Origin: Lentisphaerae bacterium GWF2_44_16 | Lineage (GTDB): Bacteria > Verrucomicrobiota > Lentisphaeria > Victivallales > GWF2-45-14 | Direction of reading: 5' to 3' | Assembly: GCA_001803225.1 (NCBI GenBank) | Contig: MHBF01000200.1 | Coordinates: forward strand, 1-62,448 | DNA: 62,448 bases | Shown: piece after piece, positions 1-8,922 of the stretch | Numbering within the stretch: the first letter of the stretch is position 1 | Layout of the letters: every line of letters starts with the position of its first letter | The notes under the pieces: model-generated | Databases searched by the model: none | Seen by the model: the letters and a program-made list of their open reading frames with translations, nothing else | What the model was told of the DNA's origin: nothing | Translations under genes and position numbers: made by a program

Positions 1-2164
1 TGGTGGTGGGCATGAACAGGAAGGAGCCTTCATCGAGGGAAGGCATGAATTCTCTTCCCATCCCCGGGAATTTATGATGCATGTATGACCATACAGCCGT
101 CTGGCGGATTGATGCTTCCGGAATACCTGTCCGGGACAAAGTTTCCGGCAGCCAGTTGAAAATATTTTCAAATCCGAGCCAGGCCATGAGGCCGAAGATC
201 AGCATGAGCGCGGGAACGGAGAGAAAACGCAGCTTATATTTAAGGAAACAGTGCAGAAGGCGAGGATACCAATTGATGACAAGAATTCGGATAGATGTCC
301 ATGCAAGGCTGATTCCGAAAACAAAAACCAGGTTTTTAAAAAGACCGGTGCGGAGGCCTAATGGCATCCAGTACATTGTGAGCAGAGCCAGAACAAACAA
401 GGCACCAAACCATGAAGTCAATTGGATTAGCCATTTGCGTGATGCTTCCGACATATACGGTTCTGAAAACATTATCGCGCCTCCAAGTACCATCGGCATG
501 CCGAGCCAGAAATTCCAGATGATTGAAAGAACAATACCGGCAATGACGAGACAGAGGGAAGAGGCGGACTTTATCCGTTCACTGATACTGCGCTTTCTGA
601 GAATAAGATGCGCCAGGGCCGGGAGGACTGTCAGCGCCACAAATACGGAGGCGAAAAGAGCGAAAGTTTTTGTATATGCCAGAGGTTTGAAGAGTTTTCC
701 TTCAGCGCCGGTCAGGACAAATACGGGTAGGAATGAAACAATTGTTGTGGCGATTGCCGTTGTTACGGCGGAAGAAACTTCTTTTGTCGCCCGGTAGATG
801 ACTTCCAGAGGGTTTTCATCGGGGGCCGCTGTTTTCAGATGGCGGACAATGTTTTCCGAAAGTATTATTCCCATGTCCACCATTGCGCCGATGGCGATGG
901 CAATACCGCCGAGGCTCATCAGATTTGACGGTACTTTGAAAAGCGCCATCAGAATAAAGGTAACAAGCACCGCAAGGGGCACGGTAAAGGAAATCATCAG
1001 ATTTGAACGGAAGTGCGCAAGCAGCATGAAGACGACAAAACAGGTGATGAGAATTTCTTCAATAAGCGCGTCCCTGAGAGTGCCCAGCGTTTCATGAATA
1101 AGGCCTGTCCTGTCATAAAAAGGAATAATTTGCATTTGAGCCGTCGAGCCGTCCGCAAGCTTTCTCATGGGAAGGCCGGCCTGCATTTCCTTGAGCTTTT
1201 CTTTGACGCGCCCGATTACAAGCAGGGGATTTTCGCCGTAACGCACGATGACAACGCCTCCCACCGCTTCCGCGCCTTCTTTGTCCAGAGCGCCTCTCCG
1301 CAATGCCGGGCCCAGTTGGACATTGGCGACATTTCGGACATAAATAGGGACATTATCGGTGTTTTTAATCAGAATGTTTTCAATATCAGCAAGGGATTTT
1401 ATGAAACCTTTTCCGCGGATGATATATTCCACGCCGTTGTGTTCCATAGTCTCAGCGCCGACATCAATATTTGCCCTTTTGACAGCGTTGAATACGTCCA
1501 TCAGCATTATTCCATGCGCACGCAGCGCGGCGGGATCAAGATCAATCTGATATTCCTTTACGTAGCCTCCTATGGATGCCACTTCGCTGACGCCTTCCAC
1601 CGACTGGAGGGCGTAGCGGACATACCAGTCCTGAGTGGAGCGGAGTTCCTGGCGGCTGAAACCGTCGCCCTCTATCGTGTACCATAAAACCTGTCCGAGA
1701 GCGGTCGCGTCAGGGCCCAATGCCGGGACAACTCCCTCCGGCAGTCTCTGCTGTGCTATGTTGAGACGTTCAAGCACCCTCGAGCGGGCCCAGTAGAAAT
1801 CAATATTGTCACGAAAAATAATATAGACGATGGAGAAGCCAAACATTGAAGCGCTGCGGACTGTTTTGACGCCGGGGATGCCCTGCAATGTGATGGACAG
1901 CGGATATGTGATCTGGTCTTCCACGTCCTGCGGCGAACGCCCTGGCCATTCCGTAAAAACTATCTGCTGGTTTTCGCCGATGTCGGGAATGGCGTCCACG
2001 GGAATCGGGTCGCGCGGCATCCATTCGGGACTGAAATCAAAGGGCATGAAATAAAGCCCGCCAAAAACCATTGCAGTAACGATAAGGAAAACAATCAGCT
2101 TATTGACAAGGCAGAAACGCAGAAAACGATCCAGCAGAGAGGGAGGGTTTTCATCACTGTTCAT
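1..2164 (-). CDS. cusA: Heavy-metal efflux RND pump, CusA/SilA type (3' part off the window)
   Basis: Inner-membrane proton-driven RND transporter that would expel monovalent metal ions (Cu/Ag) through a tripartite complex. The reverse strand is open from the ATG at 2164 to the left edge, giving about 721 of the usual ~1040 residues. An N-terminal transmembrane segment (VNKLIVFLIV) is followed by family hallmarks: PVDAIPDIGENQ, DFYWARSRVLERLN, LGPDATALGQV, the TM4 motif MSLGGIAIAIGAMVD with the proton-relay Asp, and PSLDEGSFLFMP near the edge. No frameshift was found. It starts 15 nt after the CusB-like adaptor, so the two form an operon. The HME-RND family is certain; the exact metal is inferred from closest likeness to CusA/SilA rather than CzcA. 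Confidence 0.93.
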   Translation of the reverse strand, partial: MNSDENPPSLLDRFLRFCLVNKLIVFLIVTAMVFGGLYFMPFDFSPEWMPRDPIPVDAIPDIGENQQIVFTEWPGRSPQDVEDQITYPLSITLQGIPGVKTVRSASMFGFSIVYIIFRDNIDFYWARSRVLERLNIAQQRLPEGVVPALGPDATALGQVLWYTIEGDGFSRQELRSTQDWYVRYALQSVEGVSEVASIGGYVKEYQIDLDPAALRAHGIMLMDVFNAVKRANIDVGAETMEHNGVEYIIRGKGFIKSLADIENILIKNTDNVPIYVRNVANVQLGPALRRGALDKEGAEAVGGVVIVRYGENPLLVIGRVKEKLKEMQAGLPMRKLADGSTAQMQIIPFYDRTGLIHETLGTLRDALIEEILITCFVVFMLLAHFRSNLMISFTVPLAVLVTFILMALFKVPSNLMSLGGIAIAIGAMVDMGIILSENIVRHLKTAAPDENPLEVIYRATKEVSSAVTTAIATTIVSFLPVFVLTGAEGKLFKPLAYTKTFALFASVFVALTVLPALAHLILRKRSISERIKSASSLCLVIAGIVLSIIWNFWLGMPMVLGGAIMFSEPYMSEASRKWLIQLTSWFGALFVLALLTMYWMPLGLRTGLFKNLVFVFGISLAWTSIRILVINWYPRLLHCFLKYKLRFLSVPALMLIFGLMAWLGFENIFNWLPETLSRTGIPEASIRQTAVWSYMHHKFPGMGREFMPSLDEGSFLFMPTT

Positions 2165-2179
2165 TATCTTGTCCCCTGA

Positions 2180-4015
2180 TTATTTTCGGGCGGAAATTTT
2201 TTCCTGAAGTTCGCCGCATTCCGGCATTATCTTTCCGAAATACGGATTCTGTATTTTATCATTGTCCTGTAACCAGAAAGCGCCTTTACCATCGAATGCC
2301 ATCGGACATAAAAATTTGTAAACCGGCTTTTTAAGTTTCCCGTGTCCGGCTTTGAGATCATTATATAAATAGGAGGAAATTACAGCAAAACTTTCGCGTG
2401 CGGACTTCAGGTCTTTGGCTTCCGCAAGCTTTGTCGAATAGCGTTCATCAAGCTTTGCCGCATGCCTGACGGCCTCTTCAAGATTATCATGAAAAAGAGC
2501 TTGCTGAACCGAGAAGTATGCTTCGGCCAATTCATCCGATAAAGGTATGGCTGCAACATGTTCATGCTTTTTCTCAGGAGTTTTTTCCTTGATTTTCTCA
2601 TCCCGGGGATACGGATTCATCATTGAAGGCTTTCCATGTATCTGTACAGAACTGTCGATTTTGAAGTTACCGCTGACTACTACATTTTCACCCTCTTTGA
2701 GTCCCGCGTCAACAATATAAAAGTCTCCGGCTTTTGCGCCGAGCAATATTTCTCTTCCCTCGTATGTTCTATTTTTGCCGGGAACGGCAAGATAGACGAC
2801 TGCTCTTTTGCCAGTCAGAAGCGGGGCCGATACGGGTATGACCAGAGGAGGCCTGAGGCTTCTGTCTTTCCTGTCGGCGAAACCGAGGGATTCGGCGGAA
2901 ACAAGGGGCATTCCGCAAATGTCGCAGTTGCCCGGATGGTCCTTGATTATTTCCGGATGCATGGGACTTATCCATTTTCCGGCAAGATTATCGTTCAGTA
3001 TTTTTCCGTTATCAGCAATTTCCGCACGGAGAACGGCGCGCACGAACATGCCCGGTTTTAAGATGCCGTCACGGTTGTCCACATTTAAACGGAGCTTTAC
3101 AGTCCGCGTCATTTCATCCAAAACAGGCTGAATAAACGCGATTTTTCCTTTGAATGTTTTTCCGGGAGAGGCATCAGTTGTGAACTCCACATCCTGTCCG
3201 TATTTTATCCATGGGATATCCGTTTCATAAGCTTCGAGGTTCACCCATAGTTCATTCAAATCGGCTATTGTGAAAAGCTTTTCTCCTTTTTCAAAGTACT
3301 GTCCCTCCCTGACGGCTTTTTCTATGACAATCCCCGATATTGGCGCGGTTATGGTCAGATGGTCGGAAACCTTGCCTCTTTGAATTATCTCCTGAATCTG
3401 TTCTTCACTGAAGCCCCAGAGTCGGTATTTTTCTTTTACTGAGTTTAAAATGCGCACGGCAAACTCGTCATCAGACTTTGCTGTTTTCGCGAACTTCAGG
3501 GATTGAAGGAGTTCCTGTTGGGCCAGGAGAAGCTCGGGACTGTAAACTTCAGCTATATGCTCTCCCTTTTTAACCGCAATGCCCGTATAGTTCACATAGA
3601 GCTTGTCAATGCGTCCCGGCATCCTCGCGGTTATGTAGGACATCGTATATTCATTAAAGCCGATTTTGCCTGGCATCCTGATTTCGGCGGAAACAAATTT
3701 CCTTACAACTGGAGTGGTATTGACTTCAGCGAGTTTTTCAGCGTACGGGGAAAGTGTTATTACAGGTTTTTTATTATCGGAAGAAGCGGTATCTGATTTC
3801 AACGGGATGAGATCCATTCCGCAGATCGGGCATTTGCCCGGTTTTGGCTGTTTTATCTGCGGATGCATTGAGCAGGTCCAAACTTTCGCTTGTTCTTCAC
3901 CGGAGTTTTTCAGAGAAAATGTTTCCAGAATAGCTTTTTTTTCACGGATGTGAAATCCGGCCCAGAAGGCCGAAATTACGAAGATCAGCAGGATTACTAT
4001 CTTTAAAATTTTCAT
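2180..4015 (-). CDS. cusB: CusB-like periplasmic adaptor with two heavy-metal-binding domains and a DUF3347 tail
   Basis: Membrane-fusion subunit of the Cus-type efflux complex. The ATG at 4015 is preferred over an upstream in-frame codon because a strong ribosome-binding site (GAAGGAG, about 8 nt spacing) precedes it; this gives 611 residues. Order: N-terminal membrane anchor/signal (KILKIVILLIFVISAFWAG); a heavy-metal-binding domain around 46-70 with WTCSMHP and CPICGMDL; HlyD-like barrel-sandwich and beta-barrel regions; a second metal-binding domain in the C-terminal half (WISPMHPE, CDICGMPL); and a C-terminal DUF3347 domain with CPMAFDGKGAFWLQ and NPYFGKIMPECG. The second metal-binding domain lies between the adaptor beta-barrel and the C-terminal membrane-proximal segment, which is unusual. 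No CusC-like outer-membrane partner is visible upstream. Confidence 0.9.
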   Translation of the reverse strand: MKILKIVILLIFVISAFWAGFHIREKKAILETFSLKNSGEEQAKVWTCSMHPQIKQPKPGKCPICGMDLIPLKSDTASSDNKKPVITLSPYAEKLAEVNTTPVVRKFVSAEIRMPGKIGFNEYTMSYITARMPGRIDKLYVNYTGIAVKKGEHIAEVYSPELLLAQQELLQSLKFAKTAKSDDEFAVRILNSVKEKYRLWGFSEEQIQEIIQRGKVSDHLTITAPISGIVIEKAVREGQYFEKGEKLFTIADLNELWVNLEAYETDIPWIKYGQDVEFTTDASPGKTFKGKIAFIQPVLDEMTRTVKLRLNVDNRDGILKPGMFVRAVLRAEIADNGKILNDNLAGKWISPMHPEIIKDHPGNCDICGMPLVSAESLGFADRKDRSLRPPLVIPVSAPLLTGKRAVVYLAVPGKNRTYEGREILLGAKAGDFYIVDAGLKEGENVVVSGNFKIDSSVQIHGKPSMMNPYPRDEKIKEKTPEKKHEHVAAIPLSDELAEAYFSVQQALFHDNLEEAVRHAAKLDERYSTKLAEAKDLKSARESFAVISSYLYNDLKAGHGKLKKPVYKFLCPMAFDGKGAFWLQDNDKIQNPYFGKIMPECGELQEKISARK

Positions 4016-4260
4016 CCGATATGCTCCTTCTAGATTAATAGAATATAACATGAAAATGTTTTTTTTCCCATATCATCTCTGGAAACTCTGGAAATATTGG
4101 ACAGCGTTAAATCCCCCGTTGACGGAATCATGGGCAAACGCCAACCGCATCCGATAAGCAGTTCTCTGCGTCCAGTCTGCAATGTGTCACATTCGGAAAT
4201 CATCGCAGGGCCATAAACTGGAGTTTTTTTAAAAATATGCAATAATAATTAGCCTTGATA
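4016..4260. other. Intergenic stretch, no recognised gene
   Basis: Divergent region between the metal-efflux operon (minus strand) and the secreted nuclease (plus strand). It contains a 70-codon reverse open frame (4030-4242) with no recognisable similarity, no clear ribosome-binding site and no match to an outer-membrane efflux protein. I do not call it a gene. The Cus promoter should lie here, but I see no convincing -35/-10 pair. Confidence 0.4.
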
Positions 4261-4303
4261 TTGCTTTTTGATGTCTGTTAGCTATAATATATATTATAGC
4301 TAA
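4261..4303 (+). promoter_or_regulatory. Promoter overlapped by a perfect 26-bp palindrome
   Basis: TTGCTT (4261-4266), 16-nt spacer, TATAAT (4283-4288), 42 nt before the nuclease start. The -10 lies inside a perfect inverted repeat: the half-site TTAGCTATAATAT (4278-4290) is followed at once by its exact reverse complement (4291-4303). TATAAT is therefore also present on the opposite strand, so the site could be a bidirectional -10 or an operator. The same 13-nt half-site recurs at 27337-27349. Confidence 0.5.
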
Positions 4304-4329
4304 TAAATATTTATAACGCGGTGATTTGA

Positions 4330-4761
4330 ATGAGGCATTATTTAAAAATTCTCCTAATCCTCATTTTAGCGATTCAATTCCCGTGCCGTGGAGAAAAAGC
4401 CTATGGAGAGGCGCAGGTAAGCCGTCTGGTAAAGGTTATAGACGGGGATACTTTTATCTGTGACATAGAGGGATTTCCTGATTTAGTGGGGAGGGGAATC
4501 AGTATACGCATACACGGCATTGACACTCCAGAGAAAAACGATTCTCGCCGGGAGATAAAAAGCTTAGCGATGAAAGCCAGGGAGCATACAGAAAAACTGT
4601 TGAATTTGGCAAAGAAAATTGAATTGAAAAATATGAGAAGGGGGCTCTATTTCCGCATTGTGGCGGATGTCTGGCTGGATGATAAGATTGATCTCGGTAA
4701 AGAACTGCTCGCAAACGGTCTCGCGAAACCCTGTCTTTCTAAAAAAAGGGCAGTCTGGTGA
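4330..4761 (+). CDS. Secreted staphylococcal-nuclease-like protein (SNase/thermonuclease fold)
   Basis: Predicted exported nuclease of 143 residues. The N-terminus is a typical Sec signal (HYLKILLILILAIQF followed by a polar cut region near 20-27). The SNase OB-fold motifs are VIDGDTF (36-42), IRIHGIDTPE (the RxxGIDTPE element with metal-binding Asp and catalytic Arg), the helix AMKAREHTEKLL, and a C-terminal YFRIVADVWLDD resembling the GRxVADVW strand that normally supplies the last catalytic Arg. The length fits a minimal SNase domain. A GGTGA ribosome-binding site lies 6 nt before the ATG, and the promoter just upstream is good. It ends one base before the convergent kinase-like gene. Confidence 0.85.
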   Translation: MRHYLKILLILILAIQFPCRGEKAYGEAQVSRLVKVIDGDTFICDIEGFPDLVGRGISIRIHGIDTPEKNDSRREIKSLAMKAREHTEKLLNLAKKIELKNMRRGLYFRIVADVWLDDKIDLGKELLANGLAKPCLSKKRAVW

Positions 4762-4762
4762 G

Positions 4763-7291
4763 TTAATCCTGTTTTTTTATGTCCGGTATATTGAGAGGCG
4801 CGAGGACTATGCGGAAACCTATAGTTGCTCTTTGCAGGAGAGGATAATCTGTTTTTACTCTTGAAGCGCAGCGGACTTTTTCCGGGCCGTCTCCCCATGA
4901 TCCGCCTCTGATAATGTAGAAAGAACCTGCCGGTTTTTCCTCTTCCATTTTTATAATTGGCGGGTGGACGGATTCCCCGAAGACGTCAAGGCACCATTCA
5001 CCCACGTTGCCGAGCATATCATAGAAGCCCCATGAATTTGGTTTTTTCTCTCCGGACGGATGAGTTGATTTCCCGCTGTTTTTTTCAGTCCAGGCATGTT
5101 CCGGCAAGTATTCTTTATTACTGCCGAAAGGATAAATTGAATTGGATCCAGCCCGGCAGCAGTATTCCCATTCGACCTCTGTCGGAAGGCGGTAGACGTA
5201 ATTTTCAGGAAGTCTTCCGGCAGTTTTCTCCCGGGCCGTCAGTTTCTTACAGAATTCCATAGCGTTATACCAGTTGGTCCTTTCAACGGGTGCTTTGCCA
5301 CCGAGTCTTGAATACAGACTTGGATTGTGCCACATTATTTCCTCGTATTCATTCTGATTGACTTCAAGTCTAGCCATCCAGAACTGATATTCCAGGTTGA
5401 CTGACTGGAACGCTATTTCACTGCTGTCTCTTTCCGGGTCATTAAGTGGAGAACCTATAAGGAATGAGCCGGGAGTAACCGGCAGCAGCTCCATGTTCAG
5501 GCCGGGAATTAACCACGGAAATCCATCTTGCGGCGATTTCAGATCTGTTTTATATACGTATTGCTTATTTGCCTTTTGAGACTGAAGAGGGTAAAGGGTG
5601 AATTTTGTGTTGTTGTTTTCGGCATTTATGGTTACTTCATGTCTTGAATTTTCATAATTTTCCTTTGCCAGTTCGATCATATAAGTTCCGGGTTCCAGCA
5701 ATATTTCCACGGCCCCGGCTTCATTGGCATCTGCCTTGGCCGTGATTTCTCCATTTTTGAAAAATGTCATTGACGCGCCGGGAGGCTGGACATTTATCCT
5801 GAACGGTATTTTCAGTGGTTTCGGTTGGAATTTCACATTAGAGTACGGGAGGCTTTTTTTCAGGATTAGGTTTGAGGAATTTTTTCCGGCATCGCCGGAG
5901 AAGTCATATTTTATACTGCTGAAGATTAAAAAGACAGCTGTCAGGAGAACAAAAGATAAAGCCGTGATGAAGATGGGATAGAAAAAGTTTTTCCTTTCAT
6001 CTACCGCTCTTATATCTTCATAAAGTTCTGATATGGACTGATAACGGTGTTCCGGTTCCATCTGAAGGCATTTCAATATTATGGGGTCCCATCCTTTTCC
6101 GCAACCGTACTTGGATGGAAAATCCCAGTTGCCTATTACTCTTTTTCCAGTGAGCATGTGGTAAAGAATAAGTCCCATGGAATAGACATTGCTCTGCGGG
6201 CTGGGATCTTCACCCGCTTTTTGTTCGGGACTCATGTAATCGTAAGTTTCTATAATTGATTTGAAAGAGAGGAGATTTTTTTCTTCAGAGGACCCGTACA
6301 GCCGTCTTTTTTTTCTGAAAGGGTTTATTTCGCCGATGAAATCCTTGAAATATTCGAGCATTATATCAAGGTTCATAAATTTCAGTTTTCTGTTTATCTT
6401 CAGCAGTACTATTGAAGTTGTTTTATCAGGCTTATTGTGGTTGGTGAACTTTTCGGCAAGGACAGTTTCCTCTGTTTTCCGGGGGGCAGGCGGGATTGAC
6501 CGGAAGTTTTCATTTAGAACGTGTTTTATGATGTTGATGAAATACTGTTTGCCCACCATATTTATATTTGAAAAGCCGCAGATCCATATAAGGTTATTTT
6601 TATCGTAGAGAATATTGGATGGTTTAAGATCGCTGTGAGCGATACATCCTCCCGCGCAGTTGTGCGCATAGTCGAGAGCGTTGCAGATTATCTGTGCCAT
6701 TTTCTTCACCTGGAATTCCGGAATTCTGCCAACTCTTTCGAGACGGTCCGCGAGAGACAAGGCTTTAGCTCCGGAATTTTCAATATAATCTACCACCAGA
6801 TAGTAATAGCCTCTATCTGTTCCCGAGGCATGAATTCTGATTATATTGCGGTGGGAAAGTCTTTTGAGTTTTGAGCATTCGTTAGTGAAGCGGAGAGAAA
6901 AATCGGGATCTATTTCCGGGAGCAGGGCAGGCAGGAGGTGAAGCAGATATTTTTTGCAGGTTACTCTCTGCTGTACCAGATATAATTCGGCTGTTCCCGA
7001 TATGCTTAAAGGTTTCAGTATCTCATAAGAACCAATAATTTTTCCGTATTTTAAAGAGGCTTCTTTTTCAATGTCGACAGGGTTTTCACAGACTTCCGGT
7101 TCCTTTTTCTCCACTTCTTTTGGGCCGGAGGAAATTTTTATTTTACCTCTGCCTGAACTGCTTTTTTTGGGTGGAATAAAATCATTTTTAGGTGTTAACG
7201 GCTCAGCTGCCGGAGTAAGAGGAGGCGTTTCAGGAATCGGAGTGCTTTCCTGTTTTTCCTTGCCTTTTCTGATTTCTTTTTTGTCAGCCAT
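4763..7291 (-). CDS. Membrane pseudokinase fused to PEGA-like and FGE/C-type-lectin-like domains
   Basis: 842 residues. A proline/lysine-rich N-tail (1-85) is followed by a Hanks-type Ser/Thr kinase fold (about 88-430), a membrane helix (438-460), a PEGA-like beta domain (about 497-567) and a formylglycine-generating-enzyme-like (FGE-sulfatase, PF03781) domain (598-832, with RLPTEVEWEY, MLGNVGEWC and RGGSWGD). The kinase keeps HSDLKPSN (219-226), the helix-C Glu and SPE (354-356). The VAIK Lys position reads YLLHLL, the Gly loop is poor, and DFG is replaced by CGF (238-240), so catalysis is doubtful. A roughly 100-residue insert follows the DFG position. The FGE-like part lacks the catalytic Cys pair, so it is probably a binding module. 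Last gene of the pyr-associated operon. Confidence 0.85.
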   Translation of the reverse strand: MADKKEIRKGKEKQESTPIPETPPLTPAAEPLTPKNDFIPPKKSSSGRGKIKISSGPKEVEKKEPEVCENPVDIEKEASLKYGKIIGSYEILKPLSISGTAELYLVQQRVTCKKYLLHLLPALLPEIDPDFSLRFTNECSKLKRLSHRNIIRIHASGTDRGYYYLVVDYIENSGAKALSLADRLERVGRIPEFQVKKMAQIICNALDYAHNCAGGCIAHSDLKPSNILYDKNNLIWICGFSNINMVGKQYFINIIKHVLNENFRSIPPAPRKTEETVLAEKFTNHNKPDKTTSIVLLKINRKLKFMNLDIMLEYFKDFIGEINPFRKKRRLYGSSEEKNLLSFKSIIETYDYMSPEQKAGEDPSPQSNVYSMGLILYHMLTGKRVIGNWDFPSKYGCGKGWDPIILKCLQMEPEHRYQSISELYEDIRAVDERKNFFYPIFITALSFVLLTAVFLIFSSIKYDFSGDAGKNSSNLILKKSLPYSNVKFQPKPLKIPFRINVQPPGASMTFFKNGEITAKADANEAGAVEILLEPGTYMIELAKENYENSRHEVTINAENNNTKFTLYPLQSQKANKQYVYKTDLKSPQDGFPWLIPGLNMELLPVTPGSFLIGSPLNDPERDSSEIAFQSVNLEYQFWMARLEVNQNEYEEIMWHNPSLYSRLGGKAPVERTNWYNAMEFCKKLTAREKTAGRLPENYVYRLPTEVEWEYCCRAGSNSIYPFGSNKEYLPEHAWTEKNSGKSTHPSGEKKPNSWGFYDMLGNVGEWCLDVFGESVHPPIIKMEEEKPAGSFYIIRGGSWGDGPEKVRCASRVKTDYPLLQRATIGFRIVLAPLNIPDIKKQD

Positions 7292-7297
7292 CTTTTT

Positions 7298-7864
7298 TTA
7301 GATCGGTGAACATGAGTTATCCGTTATTTTGTATTTCAGGGCACATTCGGGGCATGCGCCCTCATTGTTTGATATATTCAATTTCACTCCGCATTTGCAG
7401 ACCCATCCTTTGATTTTAGCCGGAGCGCCATAGACGAGGGCATATGCCGGTATGTCTCTGGTTATGACCGCGCCTGCGCCGATCATTGCGTATTCGCCTA
7501 TTGTATTGCCGCATATGATAGTGGCGTTTGCGCCTATTGTACAGCCTTTTTTGAGAAGTGTGGTCTTGTATTCTTTTTTTCTTTCCACGAATGCTCTGGG
7601 ATTCATCACATTGGTGAAAACCATCGAAGGGCCGCAGAAGACATCGTCTTCCAGAATTACACTGTCATAGATTGACACGTTATTCTGTATTTTGCAATGG
7701 TTTCCCAGTATGGCTTTTGAAGCGATGTTCACGTTCTGGCCGATGGAACATTTTTCTCCTATTACTGCGCCGGGGAGGATGTGAGAGAAGTGCCATATCT
7801 TGGTTCCTTCGCCTATTTTGCATCCTTCATCGGCGTAACTTGATTCATGTACGAAATATGACAT
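7298..7864 (-). CDS. Hexapeptide-repeat N-acetyltransferase, WbpD/WlbB-like
   Basis: 188-residue left-handed beta-helix acyltransferase. Repeated hexapeptides (IGEGTKIW, VIGEKCSIGQNV, AILGNHCKIQNNV, CTIGANATIICG, IGEYAMIGAGAVIT) run through residues 15-145. The motif VFTNVMNPRAF and the DIPAYALVYGAPAKIKGWVC ending are typical of the UDP-2-acetamido-3-amino-glucuronate N-acetyltransferase group (WbpD/WlbB). The C-terminus carries a small zinc-ribbon-like CxC...CxxC cluster (about 153-178), common in this subgroup. It lies directly after a WbpB-like dehydrogenase, which supports a role in making a diacetamido-uronic acid sugar nucleotide. AAAGGA ribosome-binding site. The exact substrate is inferred. 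Confidence 0.82.
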   Translation of the reverse strand: MSYFVHESSYADEGCKIGEGTKIWHFSHILPGAVIGEKCSIGQNVNIASKAILGNHCKIQNNVSIYDSVILEDDVFCGPSMVFTNVMNPRAFVERKKEYKTTLLKKGCTIGANATIICGNTIGEYAMIGAGAVITRDIPAYALVYGAPAKIKGWVCKCGVKLNISNNEGACPECALKYKITDNSCSPI

Positions 7865-7881
7865 TTTATTTTTCCTTTATA

Positions 7882-8910
7882 TTATAATGGAAGCGTGACC
7901 GCTTTTTTTGTTTTTGCCGCCTTGTAAATCGCGAGTATTATTTCAAGGCTTTTTCTTCCGGTTTTTCCATCGGTCCCGGCCGTCTGTTCGCCGCGGAGGG
8001 TGGCGAATACGTTCTTATAATAAGGAATGTGTCCATAACCGTAAACATTTGGCGGCTGGTAATTGCATTTTTCGATAAAGCCGTCATCATCGTCGTAATT
8101 TTCAAATTCCCAGTGCTGGATGTTATTGATGGCTATGCCTCCGACTTTGACGGTACCTTTTTCGCCGAGTATGGTTATTGAGCCCTCAAGATTTTTGGGA
8201 TAAGTCAGCATGGTTACGTTCATGCTGCCTATGACGCCGTTTTCGAAACGGAAGACAGCCGAGCCGGTATCTTCTGTTTCTATTTTTCTTGCCATCGTAT
8301 CGATTATCGCGGATACTTCCTTTATTTCTCCAAGCAGCCAGTAGAGGGAATCAACGTAATGACTGGCCTGGTTCATGAAGGCCCCGCCGTCCATTTTGAT
8401 GGTACCTCTCCAGGGGGCCATATCGTAATATGACTGCGGGCGTTGCCAGAAAACATTGATGTGCGCCGCGTAAATTTTGCCGAAGCGCTTTCTGTCAACT
8501 GCTTTTTTCAACATCTGCATTGTGGGGTTCAGCCTGTTCTGCTTGACGACGAAGAGATGAACGCCTGCCTTTTCGCATTCGTTTATGAGGGCGTCCGCGC
8601 TTTCGAGAGTAACGGCCATTGGTTTTTCGGTAATGACATGCCGTCCCATATTCGCGGCTTTTATCCCCATTTCCGGGTGAAGGCCTGAAGGTGTCGCCAG
8701 TGTTACGACATCGCAATCTGTTTTTCTGAGCATTTCATCATAGTCGGTGAAAACCGGGGCACTATATTTTTTCCCGGCTTCTTCAGCTCTTTCCGGTACG
8801 CAGTCGCATACCGCTGCCAATTCGCAGTCATCCTGGAGGTTTTTCAGGGATTCAAAATGGTTGACGGCTATTCTTCCGCAACCGGCCAGAGCCACTTTTA
8901 TTTTTTTCAT
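7882..8910 (-). CDS. Gfo/Idh/MocA-family dehydrogenase, WbpB/WlbA-like
   Basis: 342-residue NAD(P)-dependent sugar oxidoreductase. The N-terminal Rossmann motif is VALAGCGRIAVNHF (5-18), followed by TLATPSGLHPE, the EKPMAV motif containing the catalytic Lys (EKP near 96-98), and the C-terminal MDGGAFMNQASHYVDSLYWLLG segment with the active-site His. Its likeness to WbpB/WlbA (UDP-GlcNAc-uronate 3-dehydrogenase), together with the adjacent WbpD-like acetyltransferase, suggests sugar-nucleotide processing for surface polysaccharide. The matching WbpE-type aminotransferase is not adjacent. A DegT protein at 59.4 kb belongs to another operon. Only 12 nt separate it from pyrD upstream. Confidence 0.82.
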   Translation of the reverse strand: MKKIKVALAGCGRIAVNHFESLKNLQDDCELAAVCDCVPERAEEAGKKYSAPVFTDYDEMLRKTDCDVVTLATPSGLHPEMGIKAANMGRHVITEKPMAVTLESADALINECEKAGVHLFVVKQNRLNPTMQMLKKAVDRKRFGKIYAAHINVFWQRPQSYYDMAPWRGTIKMDGGAFMNQASHYVDSLYWLLGEIKEVSAIIDTMARKIETEDTGSAVFRFENGVIGSMNVTMLTYPKNLEGSITILGEKGTVKVGGIAINNIQHWEFENYDDDDGFIEKCNYQPPNVYGYGHIPYYKNVFATLRGEQTAGTDGKTGRKSLEIILAIYKAAKTKKAVTLPL

Positions 8911-8922
8911 GAACGGATATCC

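Noticed and set aside
81..1687. Several plus-strand open frames of 99-238 codons
   Set aside because: They lie antisense to the continuous cusA frame, which shows unmistakable RND motifs; the plus-strand translations resemble nothing and lack ribosome-binding sites.
4030..4242. 70-codon minus-strand frame upstream of the adaptor gene
   Set aside because: No recognisable similarity and no ribosome-binding site; it does not read like an outer-membrane efflux protein.
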